Positions 1 through 8,127 of a stretch of DNA of 64,000 bases are shown in pieces; the first letter of the stretch is position 1, and every line of letters begins with the position of its first letter. Source of the DNA: an uncultured Clostridia bacterium (GTDB taxonomy: Bacteria > Bacillota > Clostridia > Oscillospirales > Acutalibacteraceae). Under the pieces are notes generated by a model, which worked only from the letters and a program-made list of their open reading frames with translations, was not told the origin of the DNA and did no database searches. A program made the position numbers and the translations under genes. Location of the stretch: NCBI GenBank assembly GCA_944380875.1, contig CALWJA010000038.1:1-64000 (forward strand), written 5' to 3'.

Positions 1-2
1 AA

Positions 3-599
3 ATGGATACAAATTCCCAATCTCTTTCCCAGTGGGCAGAAGGTGCTAGCTCTTTCTCTTTCCCTGACTGGGAGAGACTTCCGGAAATTTACTTATATAT
101 GGATCAGGTTCTCAGCTATATGGATAAACAGTTGGAACTTTTTGAACGAAACCCTGAGGATCCCCTTCTGACCTCCAGTATGGTAAACAATTATGTAAAA
201 GCAGGTGTTCTCCCCAGGCCAGAGCAAAAAAAATATTCCCGTGAACACTTAACGCTTCTTACCCTAATATGCCTTTTAAAATCCGTCCTTTCCATACCGG
301 ATATTGCTTTTCTCACTCAATCCCATTTGAAAGAAAGCTCAGAGAAAGATCTATATAAAACTTTCTGTTCTGCGCAAAGCCGAGCCCTTCAGGATGTCTG
401 CCAGCGTGTTCTGGAGCAACAGGGAAAAGGAGAATCTGCTCTTACCCAACTTGCTATGGAGCTTTCTATAGAAGCTTCCGCCCGCCGCACCGCCGCAGAA
501 CGGATTCTTACAGAAATCACTTTGCAAAAAAAGCAGACAGACAATAAACAAGAAGAGAATGGAAAAGAGCATCATAAAGATAAAAAAGAGAAGGATTAA
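3..599 (+). CDS. DUF1836 domain protein, probable DNA-binding regulator
   Basis: A 198-residue protein that fits the DUF1836 family. Residues about 57-95 (TSSMVNNYVKAGVLPRPEQ, then a KKYSREHL segment) look like the MerR-style winged helix region in which members recognise DNA or a partner. The C-terminal 30 residues are lysine/glutamate rich and probably disordered. The first ATG is at base 3, so no ribosome binding site can be seen and the true start may lie outside the window. The target is unknown. The 3' end overlaps a terminator. Confidence 0.7.
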   Translation: MDTNSQSLSQWAEGASSFSFPDWERLPEIYLYMDQVLSYMDKQLELFERNPEDPLLTSSMVNNYVKAGVLPRPEQKKYSREHLTLLTLICLLKSVLSIPDIAFLTQSHLKESSEKDLYKTFCSAQSRALQDVCQRVLEQQGKGESALTQLAMELSIEASARRTAAERILTEITLQKKQTDNKQEENGKEHHKDKKEKD

Positions 600-616
600 A
601 ATCCTTCTCTTTTTTT
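582..616. terminator. Bidirectional rho-independent terminator
   Basis: An A-rich arm reading AGAGAAGGAT pairs with ATCCTTCTCT across a four-base TAAA loop, which is itself the stop codon of the upstream gene. It has runs of A before and T after, so it can end both the plus-strand DUF1836 gene and the converging minus-strand transporter gene. Confidence 0.8.
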
Positions 617-687
617 ATCCATCCAATACAATCATACTATGTATGCATCGCTTTTGAATTTTCTCCAAACTTTTTGCAGAAACAGAG

Positions 688-2019
688 TTACGCCTCTTCG
701 GCTTCCTCCTGTTTAACGGCTGCTTCCTCCGCCTTCATATGGTTTCTGCCCAAAAACAGCAACAGTCCTCCCACTGCAAAAAGGACCAAAAGGCTCAGAA
801 TTCCCAAAGAGGAGCGATTGGTCAAATCTGTTACCAAGGAAACCAGCAACGGCCCTACAACCGTGGCGAACTTCCCGAAAATATCAAAAAAGCCAAAATA
901 TTCATTGCTTTTATTGGCCGGGATCATTTTTCCGAAATAAGAGCGGGAAAGCGCCTGGATTCCTCCCTGCACCATTCCCACCATAGCGGCCATAATCCAG
1001 AAGAGGATTTCCGCACGATGGATGGCATCTTCGGCGCCGTTAGCTGCTTCCACACTGAATCCCATATAAAAGCCCACCAGGCAGATCAGGAAATATACGC
1101 CGATTGCAAACGCAATCATACGCACAGATCCCACCTTCTGCGCCAGCCTACCAAACAGGATCGAACAAGGAACCGCCACAATCTGCGTGACCAGCAGAGC
1201 CAAAATCATGCCCACCGTATCCAGATTCAGCGTTTCCCCATAACTGGTGGACATATGGATAACGGTACCCACACCGTCAATATAGCAGAAATACGCCAAA
1301 ATGAAGAACAGCAATCCTTTTCTGTGGGCGATATTTTTTAATGTTTTTCCGATATTGGAGAAAGTATTTTTTAGAATATGTTCCGGTGCTTTCAAATAAT
1401 GCTGCTGCTTTATATTTTTCAGCATAGGTATACTGAAAATTCCCCACCAGACAGAGGTGAGTACAACCGTAAGCTTTACAGCAACAGGATTGCTCATTCC
1501 CATCACGAGAAGAATCACAATAGAAAGAATAAACGGGATGGTGCTGCCTCCGATATAACCCATGGCATATCCCCATGCGGAGACCTTATCCATTCTTTCA
1601 CTGGTGGTAACATCTGTCAGGAAGGAATCATAAAAAAGACAAGAACCGGCAAATCCAATATAGGAGAGGATATATCCGATTAACAACATCTGCCAGTTAT
1701 CGAAAATCGCCATGAGAAGGGTACAAATCACACCGAACGCCATGAAAAAAGTAAAAAACTTTTTCTTCATTCCCTGATAATCACCAATAGCTCCCAGAAT
1801 CGGGGCCAAAACAGCAACAATCAAAGTGGCCAGGGACGTACCGTATCCCCACCACTGAAGCCCTAAAGTGTCCCCTCCGCAAACAGAGGTAAAATAAATG
1901 GGAAAAATAGCGGCCATAATATTGGTTGCATATACGGAATTCGCCCAATCATACAGGATCCAGCTTTTTTCTGTTTTGGTAAACTTTATTCGTGTCCCGG
2001 TATCCGTCGCCTGTTTCAT
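688..2019 (-). CDS. MFS transporter, UMF1/Atg22-like family
   Basis: A 443-residue polytopic membrane protein with about 12 hydrophobic segments. The N-terminal WILYDWANSVYATNI segment is typical of the UMF1 branch of the major facilitator superfamily (related to yeast Atg22, a vacuolar amino-acid effluxer). The substrate in bacteria is not established. The C-terminal tail (about residues 425-443) is Glu/Ala/Lys rich and cytosolic. The ATG at 2019 has a GAGGGG ribosome binding site six bases upstream. It is a single gene with its own promoter. Confidence 0.8.
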   Translation of the reverse strand: MKQATDTGTRIKFTKTEKSWILYDWANSVYATNIMAAIFPIYFTSVCGGDTLGLQWWGYGTSLATLIVAVLAPILGAIGDYQGMKKKFFTFFMAFGVICTLLMAIFDNWQMLLIGYILSYIGFAGSCLFYDSFLTDVTTSERMDKVSAWGYAMGYIGGSTIPFILSIVILLVMGMSNPVAVKLTVVLTSVWWGIFSIPMLKNIKQQHYLKAPEHILKNTFSNIGKTLKNIAHRKGLLFFILAYFCYIDGVGTVIHMSTSYGETLNLDTVGMILALLVTQIVAVPCSILFGRLAQKVGSVRMIAFAIGVYFLICLVGFYMGFSVEAANGAEDAIHRAEILFWIMAAMVGMVQGGIQALSRSYFGKMIPANKSNEYFGFFDIFGKFATVVGPLLVSLVTDLTNRSSLGILSLLVLFAVGGLLLFLGRNHMKAEEAAVKQEEAEEA

Positions 2020-2064
2020 AAAAAGCCCCTCACTCTCTCATAGATTCGATATTTTCTATATCCT

Positions 2065-2092
2065 ATTATGAGAAGAAAAAAGAAAATGTCAA
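2065..2092 (-). promoter_or_regulatory. Sigma-A-type promoter for the UMF1 transporter
   Basis: On the minus strand a perfect -35 TTGACA (2087-2092) is followed after 16 bases by CATAAT (2065-2070). This lies about 45 bases upstream of the transporter start codon. Confidence 0.65.
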
Positions 2093-2340
2093 GGATTATC
2101 CTGCCGTATCCGAAAATCTCTTTGCCTGTATTCATTCGATGCCGGTCAGCCCGGATCGATTTGTATTCGTTTTTCTTCCACTGGCTTTTCAGTATATTCC
2201 CATACACCTGTCTTTTCCATCTGGTTTGCGTAAAACCTGCGTAAAATCTTGTGTACATATAACCGCTGGGCTGATTACACAGGCAATTATTTAAAAAATT
2301 TTTCTCTGAAAAAGCAGCTTTTCACCCCTGTTTTCTTATT
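2093..2340. other. Intergenic region without a supported gene
   Basis: Together with the promoter next to it this makes about 320 bases between two minus-strand genes. I see no gene: the open frame at 2016-2258 on the minus strand has no ribosome binding site and an unstructured, Arg/Lys-rich translation. It contains a short direct repeat (TGCGTAAAA at 2227-2235 and 2238-2246) and an A/T-rich stretch just after the mtaB stop that could be a weak terminator. Confidence 0.5.
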
Positions 2341-3630
2341 TTAAAGAACTTCTCCCACACACCAATCCTCTTCTGCCTTAAGAATCTTTACCGGCAATAC
2401 TTTTCCTCCCACGGGCTGAGCAGAAACAACACGGATAGGCGTATAATTCACCGTATATCCTTCCCATACATTTTTTCCGCATTCTCTCTCAAACAGGACA
2501 TCTTCTGTTTTTCCTTCCTGGTTGCGGAAAAATGCGGTTTTGGTTTCATTGGTAGCTTCTATCATGCGCCGGCTTCTTTCTTCCTTGCAATGGTTGGTTA
2601 ATTGACCGGTCATAGTATCCGCCACTGTGCCGGGTCTGCGGGAATAGGCGAAAACATGAGCTTTCGCAAAGCCGATCTCCTTAGCAAAGGAAAGAGACGC
2701 TTCAAATTCTTCTTCCGTTTCTCCAGGGAAACCTACCATTATGTCTGTAGTGATCGCAGCATTTTCAAAGGCCTTACGCAAATTTTTTACAATCTGTCTG
2801 TATTCTTCCGCATCATAATGGCGGTTCATACGGCGCAGGGTTGCATCACAGCCGCTCTGCAGGGATAAATGAAATTGGGGACAAAGCTTTTTCTGTTTTG
2901 CCAGCCGAAAGATGACTTCTTCACTCAGCTGCTCAGGCTCCAAAGACCCAAGACGCACCCGGAGTATTTGCGGTACGGCACAGGCAGCCTCTACAGCGTC
3001 GCATAGATGGAGCCCCAACTCCTGCCCGTAAGCGGAAAGATTAATACCTGTGAGCACTACCTCTTTATATCCGTTTTGTCCCAAACGGCACAGTTCTTCT
3101 TTCATCTCGTTCAAAGGCTTGCTGCGAACTCTTCCTCTCGCATATGGGATAATACAATAGGAACAAAACCGGTTGCAGCCGTCTTCAATTTTAATAAAAG
3201 CACGGGTCCTTTCAAAGAAATGCTCCACCTGCATGGATTCAAAAACTTCTCCTGTTTCGTGAGGGAGAATCTCTACAACACGCCGCCGGTTCAAAAAATA
3301 TTCCTGCAGGACGCTTGCCAGCCTTCCCCTGTTGGAATTGCCCAGAACAATATCTGCTTCTTCCAGGGAACTTGCTATTTCCGGAAAAGCCTGCGTCATG
3401 CAGCCAGTCAGAACAATTACCGCCAAAGGAGCTTTTCTCCTTGTACGGCGCAGAACCTGCCTGACTTTCTGATCGCTGGTGGCCGTCACCGTGCAGGAAT
3501 TAACCAGGATTACATCACTATCTTCCTGGGATTGTGTTACAGTATATCCCTCTTTTTCCAGACTGGCCAACATAGCCTGGGATTCATATTGATTTACTTT
3601 ACAGCCCAGTGTTATAGCACTAACCTTCAT
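2341..3630 (-). CDS. mtaB: tRNA t6A37 methylthiotransferase MtaB
   Basis: A radical SAM enzyme that inserts a methylthio group into N6-threonylcarbamoyladenosine at tRNA position 37. With the start at 3630 the protein is 429 residues. The N-terminal MTTase domain begins MKVSAITLGCKVNQYES and carries cluster cysteines C10, C46 and C77. The radical SAM motif GCNRFCSYC gives C152, C156 and C159, and a TRAM-like domain ends the protein. The CKVNQYES motif is what separates MtaB from MiaB and RimO. The frame is open 37 codons further up, but the start at 3630 has a GGAG site six bases upstream and matches the family N-terminus. Confidence 0.9.
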   Translation of the reverse strand: MKVSAITLGCKVNQYESQAMLASLEKEGYTVTQSQEDSDVILVNSCTVTATSDQKVRQVLRRTRRKAPLAVIVLTGCMTQAFPEIASSLEEADIVLGNSNRGRLASVLQEYFLNRRRVVEILPHETGEVFESMQVEHFFERTRAFIKIEDGCNRFCSYCIIPYARGRVRSKPLNEMKEELCRLGQNGYKEVVLTGINLSAYGQELGLHLCDAVEAACAVPQILRVRLGSLEPEQLSEEVIFRLAKQKKLCPQFHLSLQSGCDATLRRMNRHYDAEEYRQIVKNLRKAFENAAITTDIMVGFPGETEEEFEASLSFAKEIGFAKAHVFAYSRRPGTVADTMTGQLTNHCKEERSRRMIEATNETKTAFFRNQEGKTEDVLFERECGKNVWEGYTVNYTPIRVVSAQPVGGKVLPVKILKAEEDWCVGEVL

Positions 3631-3740
3631 GTTTTTCTCCTTTTTTCCATCCTTATTTATCGAATTCACACTAGAATCCATCTTGGGAATCCAGCCCAAT
3701 AATTTTGTTGGGCAACGGGTCTTTATCGTAAGATTTTCCA

Positions 3741-3769
3741 TTGACCATACAAATAATTTGCTATATCAT
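3741..3769 (+). promoter_or_regulatory. Promoter for the HPr-like gene
   Basis: TTGACC (3741-3746), a 17-base spacer and TATCAT (3764-3769), followed 45 bases later by the start codon with an AGGAGGTG ribosome binding site. A GCCCAA/TTGGGC hairpin at 3694-3713 lies upstream, in the leader of the divergent mtaB gene. Confidence 0.6.
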
Positions 3770-3814
3770 TGTTAAAAGTATTCTAAAAATCACTTGAACC
3801 AGGAGGTGTGAGCC

Positions 3815-4054
3815 ATGACAAACACTCTTATCCGGCTTGCAAGCATCGAAGATGTGAAGAAATTTGTTTCTATCACAAACCGATATGGCTTCAAAATCAA
3901 TCTGATTTCCGATAAGTATACGATCGACGCAAAATCCATAATGGGGGTTTTCAGTCTGGATTTATCCCGGCCTCTCACAATGCAGATTGAAGAGGAGACC
4001 GATCCTGAATATCCCGAATTCATGGAGGAAGCCCAACCGTATTTTGTGAAATAA
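3815..4054 (+). CDS. HPr-family protein lacking the active-site histidine (Crh-like)
   Basis: A 79-residue protein with the size and core of the PTS phosphocarrier HPr. The segment around the regulatory serine is retained: KSIMGVFSL at residues 40-48, where S41 corresponds to Ser46, the HPr kinase target. The active-site region GIHARPA of true HPr is replaced by SIEDVKK, so His15 becomes Glu12 and Arg17 is lost. It therefore should not carry phosphate from EI to EII enzymes. By analogy with Bacillus Crh, which lacks His15 but keeps Ser46, a regulatory role is inferred. The C-terminus (about residues 57-79) is acidic. It is monocistronic, with a strong AGGAGGTG site. Confidence 0.75.
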   Translation: MTNTLIRLASIEDVKKFVSITNRYGFKINLISDKYTIDAKSIMGVFSLDLSRPLTMQIEEETDPEYPEFMEEAQPYFVK

Positions 4055-4097
4055 AAGCCGCATAAGGGAAGGATGCTTTGCTTCTTCCTGTATAATA

Positions 4098-4136
4098 CCC
4101 CGGAGCCGCGGCCCCGGGGCTTTTCATTTTTATAGG
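4098..4136 (+). terminator. Terminator of the HPr-like gene
   Basis: GC-rich hairpin (CCCCGG at 4098-4103 pairs with CCGGGG at 4114-4119) followed by a T-rich tail. It lies between the converging HPr-like and ABC-F genes. Confidence 0.65.
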
Positions 4137-4137
4137 C

Positions 4138-6066
4138 CTATTCTGCCGTTTCCTCTTTCTCTGCCTGCTCCAGCTTTTCGGAAAGTTCGCTCCAGCGAAG
4201 AAACGCTTCGTCTGCTTCCTCCTTTTTCTCTGCCAGAAGGGACGAAAGACGCGTAACCTCCTCGTAGTCACTGGCTATCTCCGGTGAAGAAAGCTGTGCC
4301 TCCAAAGTTGAAATTTCCTCCTCTAAAGCTGTTATCTGCTCTTCCAGCCTTTTGAGCGCGGAACGGTCCTTGCGAAGCAAAGAGAGTCGTTCCTTTTTCT
4401 GCTTATATTCATTTACTTTCTCAACCGGCGCCTTTGCCTGGTTCTTTTCTTCCGTTCTCGCCTTAGATTTTTCCAGATATTCGTCGTAATTTCCCATATA
4501 GCAAACAGCTCCGTTTTCATCCAGAGCATAGATTTTATCGGCTATCTTATTGATAAGATACCGGTCATGGGAAACGACCAGCAATGTGCCCTCATATTCC
4601 TGAAGAGCATTTTCCAGCGCTTCACAGGAACCGATATCCAAATGGTTGGTAGGCTCGTCTAAAAGAAGAAAATTATCTCTGGAAAGCATAAGCTTTAAAA
4701 GCAGAACCCTAGCTCTCTCCCCTCCGGAAAGAGCGGAAACGGGCTTAAATACATCCTCATCCTTAAAAAGAAAAATTGCCAGGGCGTTGCGCACCTCTGT
4801 TTGTGTCATGCGGGGATACGTATCCCATATCTCATCGATAACAGTCTTATCCATATCCAGATCCGACTGCACCTGGTCATAATATCCTACATCGATACCC
4901 GCACCGAAACGGTATTCGCCGCTATCCGGCTGGTTAATACCCAAAAAGATCTTCAAAAGGGAGGTTTTTCCGCAGCCATTAGGGCCAATGAGAAAAACCC
5001 TTTCCCCACGCCTTATATCCAGGCTTACATTCCGAAACAGATGGTTCTTTCCAAAAGAAAGAGAAAGATTTTCCGCCGACAGGACCTCATTCCCGCCTCT
5101 CTGCCGAATTCCGAAAGAAAAACGCATGGTTTCCGGTGCTTGATCCGGCTTTTCCAAGGTGCTTTCCAGCCGTTCGATCATTTTCATTTTGCTGGCAATG
5201 GTTTTGTAATTTCGTTCCTGGTTCCACTGGCGCTGCTGGGTGATAATACCGTCCAGCCGCTGGAGCTCTTTTTTTGTATTTTCATATTTTCGTCTGGCCG
5301 CCAGATCGTTTTCCTCTTTCTGCGCTAGGTACTGGGTATAACCGCCTTTATAAACTGTCATTTTCCCGTTTTCCATTTCAAATGTCCGGGTGGTAATGCG
5401 GTCCAGAAAATAGCGATCATGGGAAATAACAATATACGCGCCGGGATAGGAACGGAGAAAATCCTCCAGCCATTCCACACTTTTTATATCCAAATGGTTA
5501 GTAGGCTCGTCCAAAAGAAGGATGGTAGCGCCGCTTAGAAGCATTTTGGCAAGCTGCAGCTTTGCCTTCTGCCCACCGCTTAAAATTCCTACGGGATTGC
5601 TCATTTCTTCATCACTAAATCCCAGCCCAAGAAGAGCGGAACGGGCTCTGCTCCGAAAGGTAAGCCCGCCTTCTCTGTCGAATTGATCGGTCAAAAGAGC
5701 CTGCCTCTCTATAAGCGCATCCATATCTGCATTTTTTACCATCAGGCGCTGGTTTAATTCCTCCAGCTCCTGTTCCATGGAAAGCAACGGCGCAAACACA
5801 GTGAGAACTTCACTATACGCGCTTCTGTAAAGATCCCGGCATACATGCTGTTCCATATACCCTACCACAGCCGAAGAAGCTTTATAGATCTCCCCTTCAT
5901 CCGCAGAAAGCTCCCCCATAAGGACACGCAGGAGCGTGGTCTTTCCCGATCCGTTTACCCCTACGAGCCCTACTCTGTCGTTTTCCTGTATTTCAAAAGA
6001 AACTCCGGAAAAGATCACGTCCGTTCCGAAGGATTTCATCAAATTGCTACCGCTGAGCACTGCCAT
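4138..6066 (-). CDS. ABC-F family ATPase (YdiF-like)
   Basis: A 642-residue soluble protein with two ABC ATPase domains and no membrane segment. Domain 1 has Walker A GVNGSGKT (36-43) and signature LSGGQKAKLQ. Domain 2 has GPNGCGKT and LSGGERARVL. The two are joined by a charged linker (about 245-310) characteristic of ABC-F ribosome-binding factors. A C-terminal coiled coil (about 540-642) fits the YdiF/Uup branch. ABC-F proteins act at the ribosomal E site, as translation factors or as antibiotic resistance factors; which applies here cannot be read from the sequence. It has its own promoter and a leader of about 140 nt. Confidence 0.88.
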   Translation of the reverse strand: MAVLSGSNLMKSFGTDVIFSGVSFEIQENDRVGLVGVNGSGKTTLLRVLMGELSADEGEIYKASSAVVGYMEQHVCRDLYRSAYSEVLTVFAPLLSMEQELEELNQRLMVKNADMDALIERQALLTDQFDREGGLTFRSRARSALLGLGFSDEEMSNPVGILSGGQKAKLQLAKMLLSGATILLLDEPTNHLDIKSVEWLEDFLRSYPGAYIVISHDRYFLDRITTRTFEMENGKMTVYKGGYTQYLAQKEENDLAARRKYENTKKELQRLDGIITQQRQWNQERNYKTIASKMKMIERLESTLEKPDQAPETMRFSFGIRQRGGNEVLSAENLSLSFGKNHLFRNVSLDIRRGERVFLIGPNGCGKTSLLKIFLGINQPDSGEYRFGAGIDVGYYDQVQSDLDMDKTVIDEIWDTYPRMTQTEVRNALAIFLFKDEDVFKPVSALSGGERARVLLLKLMLSRDNFLLLDEPTNHLDIGSCEALENALQEYEGTLLVVSHDRYLINKIADKIYALDENGAVCYMGNYDEYLEKSKARTEEKNQAKAPVEKVNEYKQKKERLSLLRKDRSALKRLEEQITALEEEISTLEAQLSSPEIASDYEEVTRLSSLLAEKKEEADEAFLRWSELSEKLEQAEKEETAE

Positions 6067-6207
6067 TTCTATTCTCCTGACTCCTCAAAACATAGATGCT
6101 TATGCATAAAAATACCGCCGGCATATCCAAAATGCATGCTTCATCCCCAAAACTGCACGAGCAGCTATTGGGGCAGAAGCCATAAAACAAGATATCAAAA
6201 CCGTACG
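6067..6207 (-). promoter_or_regulatory. ABC-F leader with two short overlapping ORFs
   Basis: The transcript leader holds a 27-codon frame at 6183-6100 (start MASAPIAARAV, end FWICRRYFYA) and a 22-codon frame at 6137-6069. The second has a GGGGA element seven bases before its ATG and stops two bases before the ABC-F start codon. Small hairpins (for example AUGCC/GGUAU with loop GGC, followed by U residues) lie between them. Some ABC-F genes of Firmicutes are controlled by ribosome stalling on such leader peptides. The function here is inference only. Confidence 0.35.
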
Positions 6208-6213
6208 ATACCC

Positions 6214-6242
6214 ATTATACCGGAGAGTGAGAAAGAAATCAA
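6214..6242 (-). promoter_or_regulatory. Promoter for the ABC-F gene
   Basis: On the minus strand TTGATT (6237-6242), exactly 17 bases, then a consensus TATAAT (6214-6219). Confidence 0.7.
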
Positions 6243-6262
6243 TCCATGGGCATGGGCGTATC

Positions 6263-7549
6263 TTACTTTAAGATTTTCATAACATTCTGTACTTCCTCCT
6301 GTGTCTGTTCGGAGGAAAGATATTCCCATGAATAGAACATAAAACCGCTGCATTTCAGTTCCCGGCCCAAACTGACTTGCCTTGCCAGTATATCGCTGCT
6401 GTTTTTCCAGGTTCCGTCGTCTTCATCCGATCCCGCTTTATACACAGCAAGCCCCAGGCAAAGCTTTACATCTTCGCAGGTCACCATCTTTTCCCACTCT
6501 TCCGCGGCAGTTTCAAAGGGTAGCGCTTTATTTTCAAAGTTCACATACAACTGAGGGCAGATATAATCCACATATCCTTTGGCTTTACACCAAACTTCCA
6601 CATTGGCTCCCATATTCAGATCGTTCTGTATATTTCCCTGAGGCGCTATACCAAAAATTACAGCAGGATTCGCTTCCTTAATCTTCTGATATACAAGAGA
6701 AACTAAGGCGTTAATATTAGCACAGCGCCATTCCTGCAGGCTTAGAGGAGAACCGGAAGAAGACACTTCCTTTTTATAGGCAGCATATTCTTCCGCATCA
6801 AATTTTTCATCTTCTGTGGGATAAAAATAATCGTCAAAATGGATACCATCTACAGCGTACTTAGAAGCTATTTCAGCGGCCCCTTCCGCAATATACTGCC
6901 GAACCCCTTCATATGCAGGGTTATAAAAGATGCCGTCTTCCGTCTGCACAATCCATTTAGACTTCTCCGGATCTTCTTTCCAAAGAACAGCCGGATTGTC
7001 CTGAGAAAGGGCGCTGGGCGTGGAACTCGCCTGAATCCGAAGAGGGTTCATCCATGCATGGATTTCCAATCCTGCTTCATGGGCCATTTCCACCATGATT
7101 TCCAAGGGATCATATCCCGGATCCTTCCCCTGTGTTCCTGTAAGGATATGGCTCCATGGATAATATTCCGAAGCATACAGGGCGTCGCCAAAAGGATGCA
7201 CATGAACAATCAAGGCATTCATGCTGTAATCCAGAGCACCTTTTATGATCGTGCTGAACTTTTCCCGAAATGCGCCTTCACTCTGGTCATCGGCTTTGGA
7301 CATATCCAACGTCATAAACGGAACCCATACAGCCCGCAGTTCTTCCTCCCCGCTCCAAAGGACGGATGTACCCTCCACTTGCTTTGTTTCTTCTTCTATA
7401 TATTTTTCGGAAGAATCATCAGGAACATCCCTATCTATCTCATTTCCCCTAAAAGAATAAAAAACCATACAACCTATTACCGCACAGATCAAAAGAACTA
7501 TACAGATCAGAGGGCTCTTTCTGTTCATAAAACCTACAAAATGCGTCAT
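6263..7549 (-). CDS. GHL10 family protein (family 10 glycosylhydrolase-like), membrane anchored
   Basis: A 428-residue protein from the start at 7549. One N-terminal hydrophobic segment (about residues 13-31, ICIVLLICAVIGCMVFYSF) anchors it outside the membrane. The catalytic-like domain opens with EELRAVWVPFMTLD, and the segments HAWMNPLRIQ, GIHFDDYFYP and CPQLYVNF fit the GHL10 (PF02638) TIM barrel. Relatives are thought to act on cell-wall or exopolysaccharide sugars, but the substrate is unproven. A longer in-frame start exists (7714), but the chosen one has a GGAAGGG site and gives a clean membrane anchor. Confidence 0.75.
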   Translation of the reverse strand: MTHFVGFMNRKSPLICIVLLICAVIGCMVFYSFRGNEIDRDVPDDSSEKYIEEETKQVEGTSVLWSGEEELRAVWVPFMTLDMSKADDQSEGAFREKFSTIIKGALDYSMNALIVHVHPFGDALYASEYYPWSHILTGTQGKDPGYDPLEIMVEMAHEAGLEIHAWMNPLRIQASSTPSALSQDNPAVLWKEDPEKSKWIVQTEDGIFYNPAYEGVRQYIAEGAAEIASKYAVDGIHFDDYFYPTEDEKFDAEEYAAYKKEVSSSGSPLSLQEWRCANINALVSLVYQKIKEANPAVIFGIAPQGNIQNDLNMGANVEVWCKAKGYVDYICPQLYVNFENKALPFETAAEEWEKMVTCEDVKLCLGLAVYKAGSDEDDGTWKNSSDILARQVSLGRELKCSGFMFYSWEYLSSEQTQEEVQNVMKILK

Positions 7550-7745
7550 GGTTATCCCTTCCTTTTTTCTATCCCCGCCAAGTTTGACAAAGGCTTTCTT
7601 TTGCTGTAAGGTATTGCACAGGAAAGCCCTTGCCCATACGCAGGCCGGGTTGTCCTTGACCAAGCGGAGTGCACATATGCCTCTCCTGCCGGTACACTGG
7701 CTAAGCTTCTGCATCTACACACATATATATTGGAAAGGATACGGA

Positions 7746-8042
7746 ATGATGCACATTTTTATTCTGACATATCTGGCGCTTGTGAATCTCCTATCTGTTT
7801 TTATTGTTTTGTGGGATAAACGAAAAGCCCGCCGGGGAGAATGGAGGATCCGGGAAAGCACACTTCTGTTTTTGGCCGCCATAGGCGGAAGCCTTAGCAT
7901 GTATCTTTCCATGCGTTTGATTCATCACAAGACAAGACATCTAAAATTTATGCTGGGGATTCCTATTCTCTTCTTTCTTCAGCTCCTCCTGGGAGCATTT
8001 TTCTGGGCTCTGGCCCATGATGTTTTTCCTCTTCCCTTTTAA
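7746..8042 (+). CDS. DUF1294 membrane protein
   Basis: A 98-residue protein with three to four hydrophobic segments. The DKRKARRGEWRIRE loop and the end of the first membrane span fit DUF1294, a small integral membrane family of unknown function found across bacteria. Two adjacent ATGs (7746 and 7749) follow a GGAAAGGA site; the first is used here. The frame is open upstream, but the sequence there shows no membrane or domain character. It is divergent from the GHL10 gene. Confidence 0.75.
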   Translation: MMHIFILTYLALVNLLSVFIVLWDKRKARRGEWRIRESTLLFLAAIGGSLSMYLSMRLIHHKTRHLKFMLGIPILFFLQLLLGAFFWALAHDVFPLPF

Positions 8043-8067
8043 TTTTTCTATATTTACATGAATTCAC

Positions 8068-8112
8068 AAAAACGAGCAGCCTGCGGATGGTATCCGCAGG
8101 CTGCTCGTTTTT
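8068..8112. terminator. Strong bidirectional terminator
   Basis: A perfect inverted repeat of about 21 bases per arm (ACGAGCAGCCTGCGGAT pairs with ATCCGCAGGCTGCTCGT) with a three-base GGT loop, flanked by A5 and T5. It separates the converging DUF1294 and AEC transporter genes and can serve both. Confidence 0.9.
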
Positions 8113-8127
8113 ATAAACACAGATATT

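Noticed and set aside
2016..2258. 80-codon minus-strand open frame upstream of the MFS gene
   Set aside because: It overlaps the promoter and ribosome binding site of the transporter, has no site of its own, and its translation is basic without domain character.
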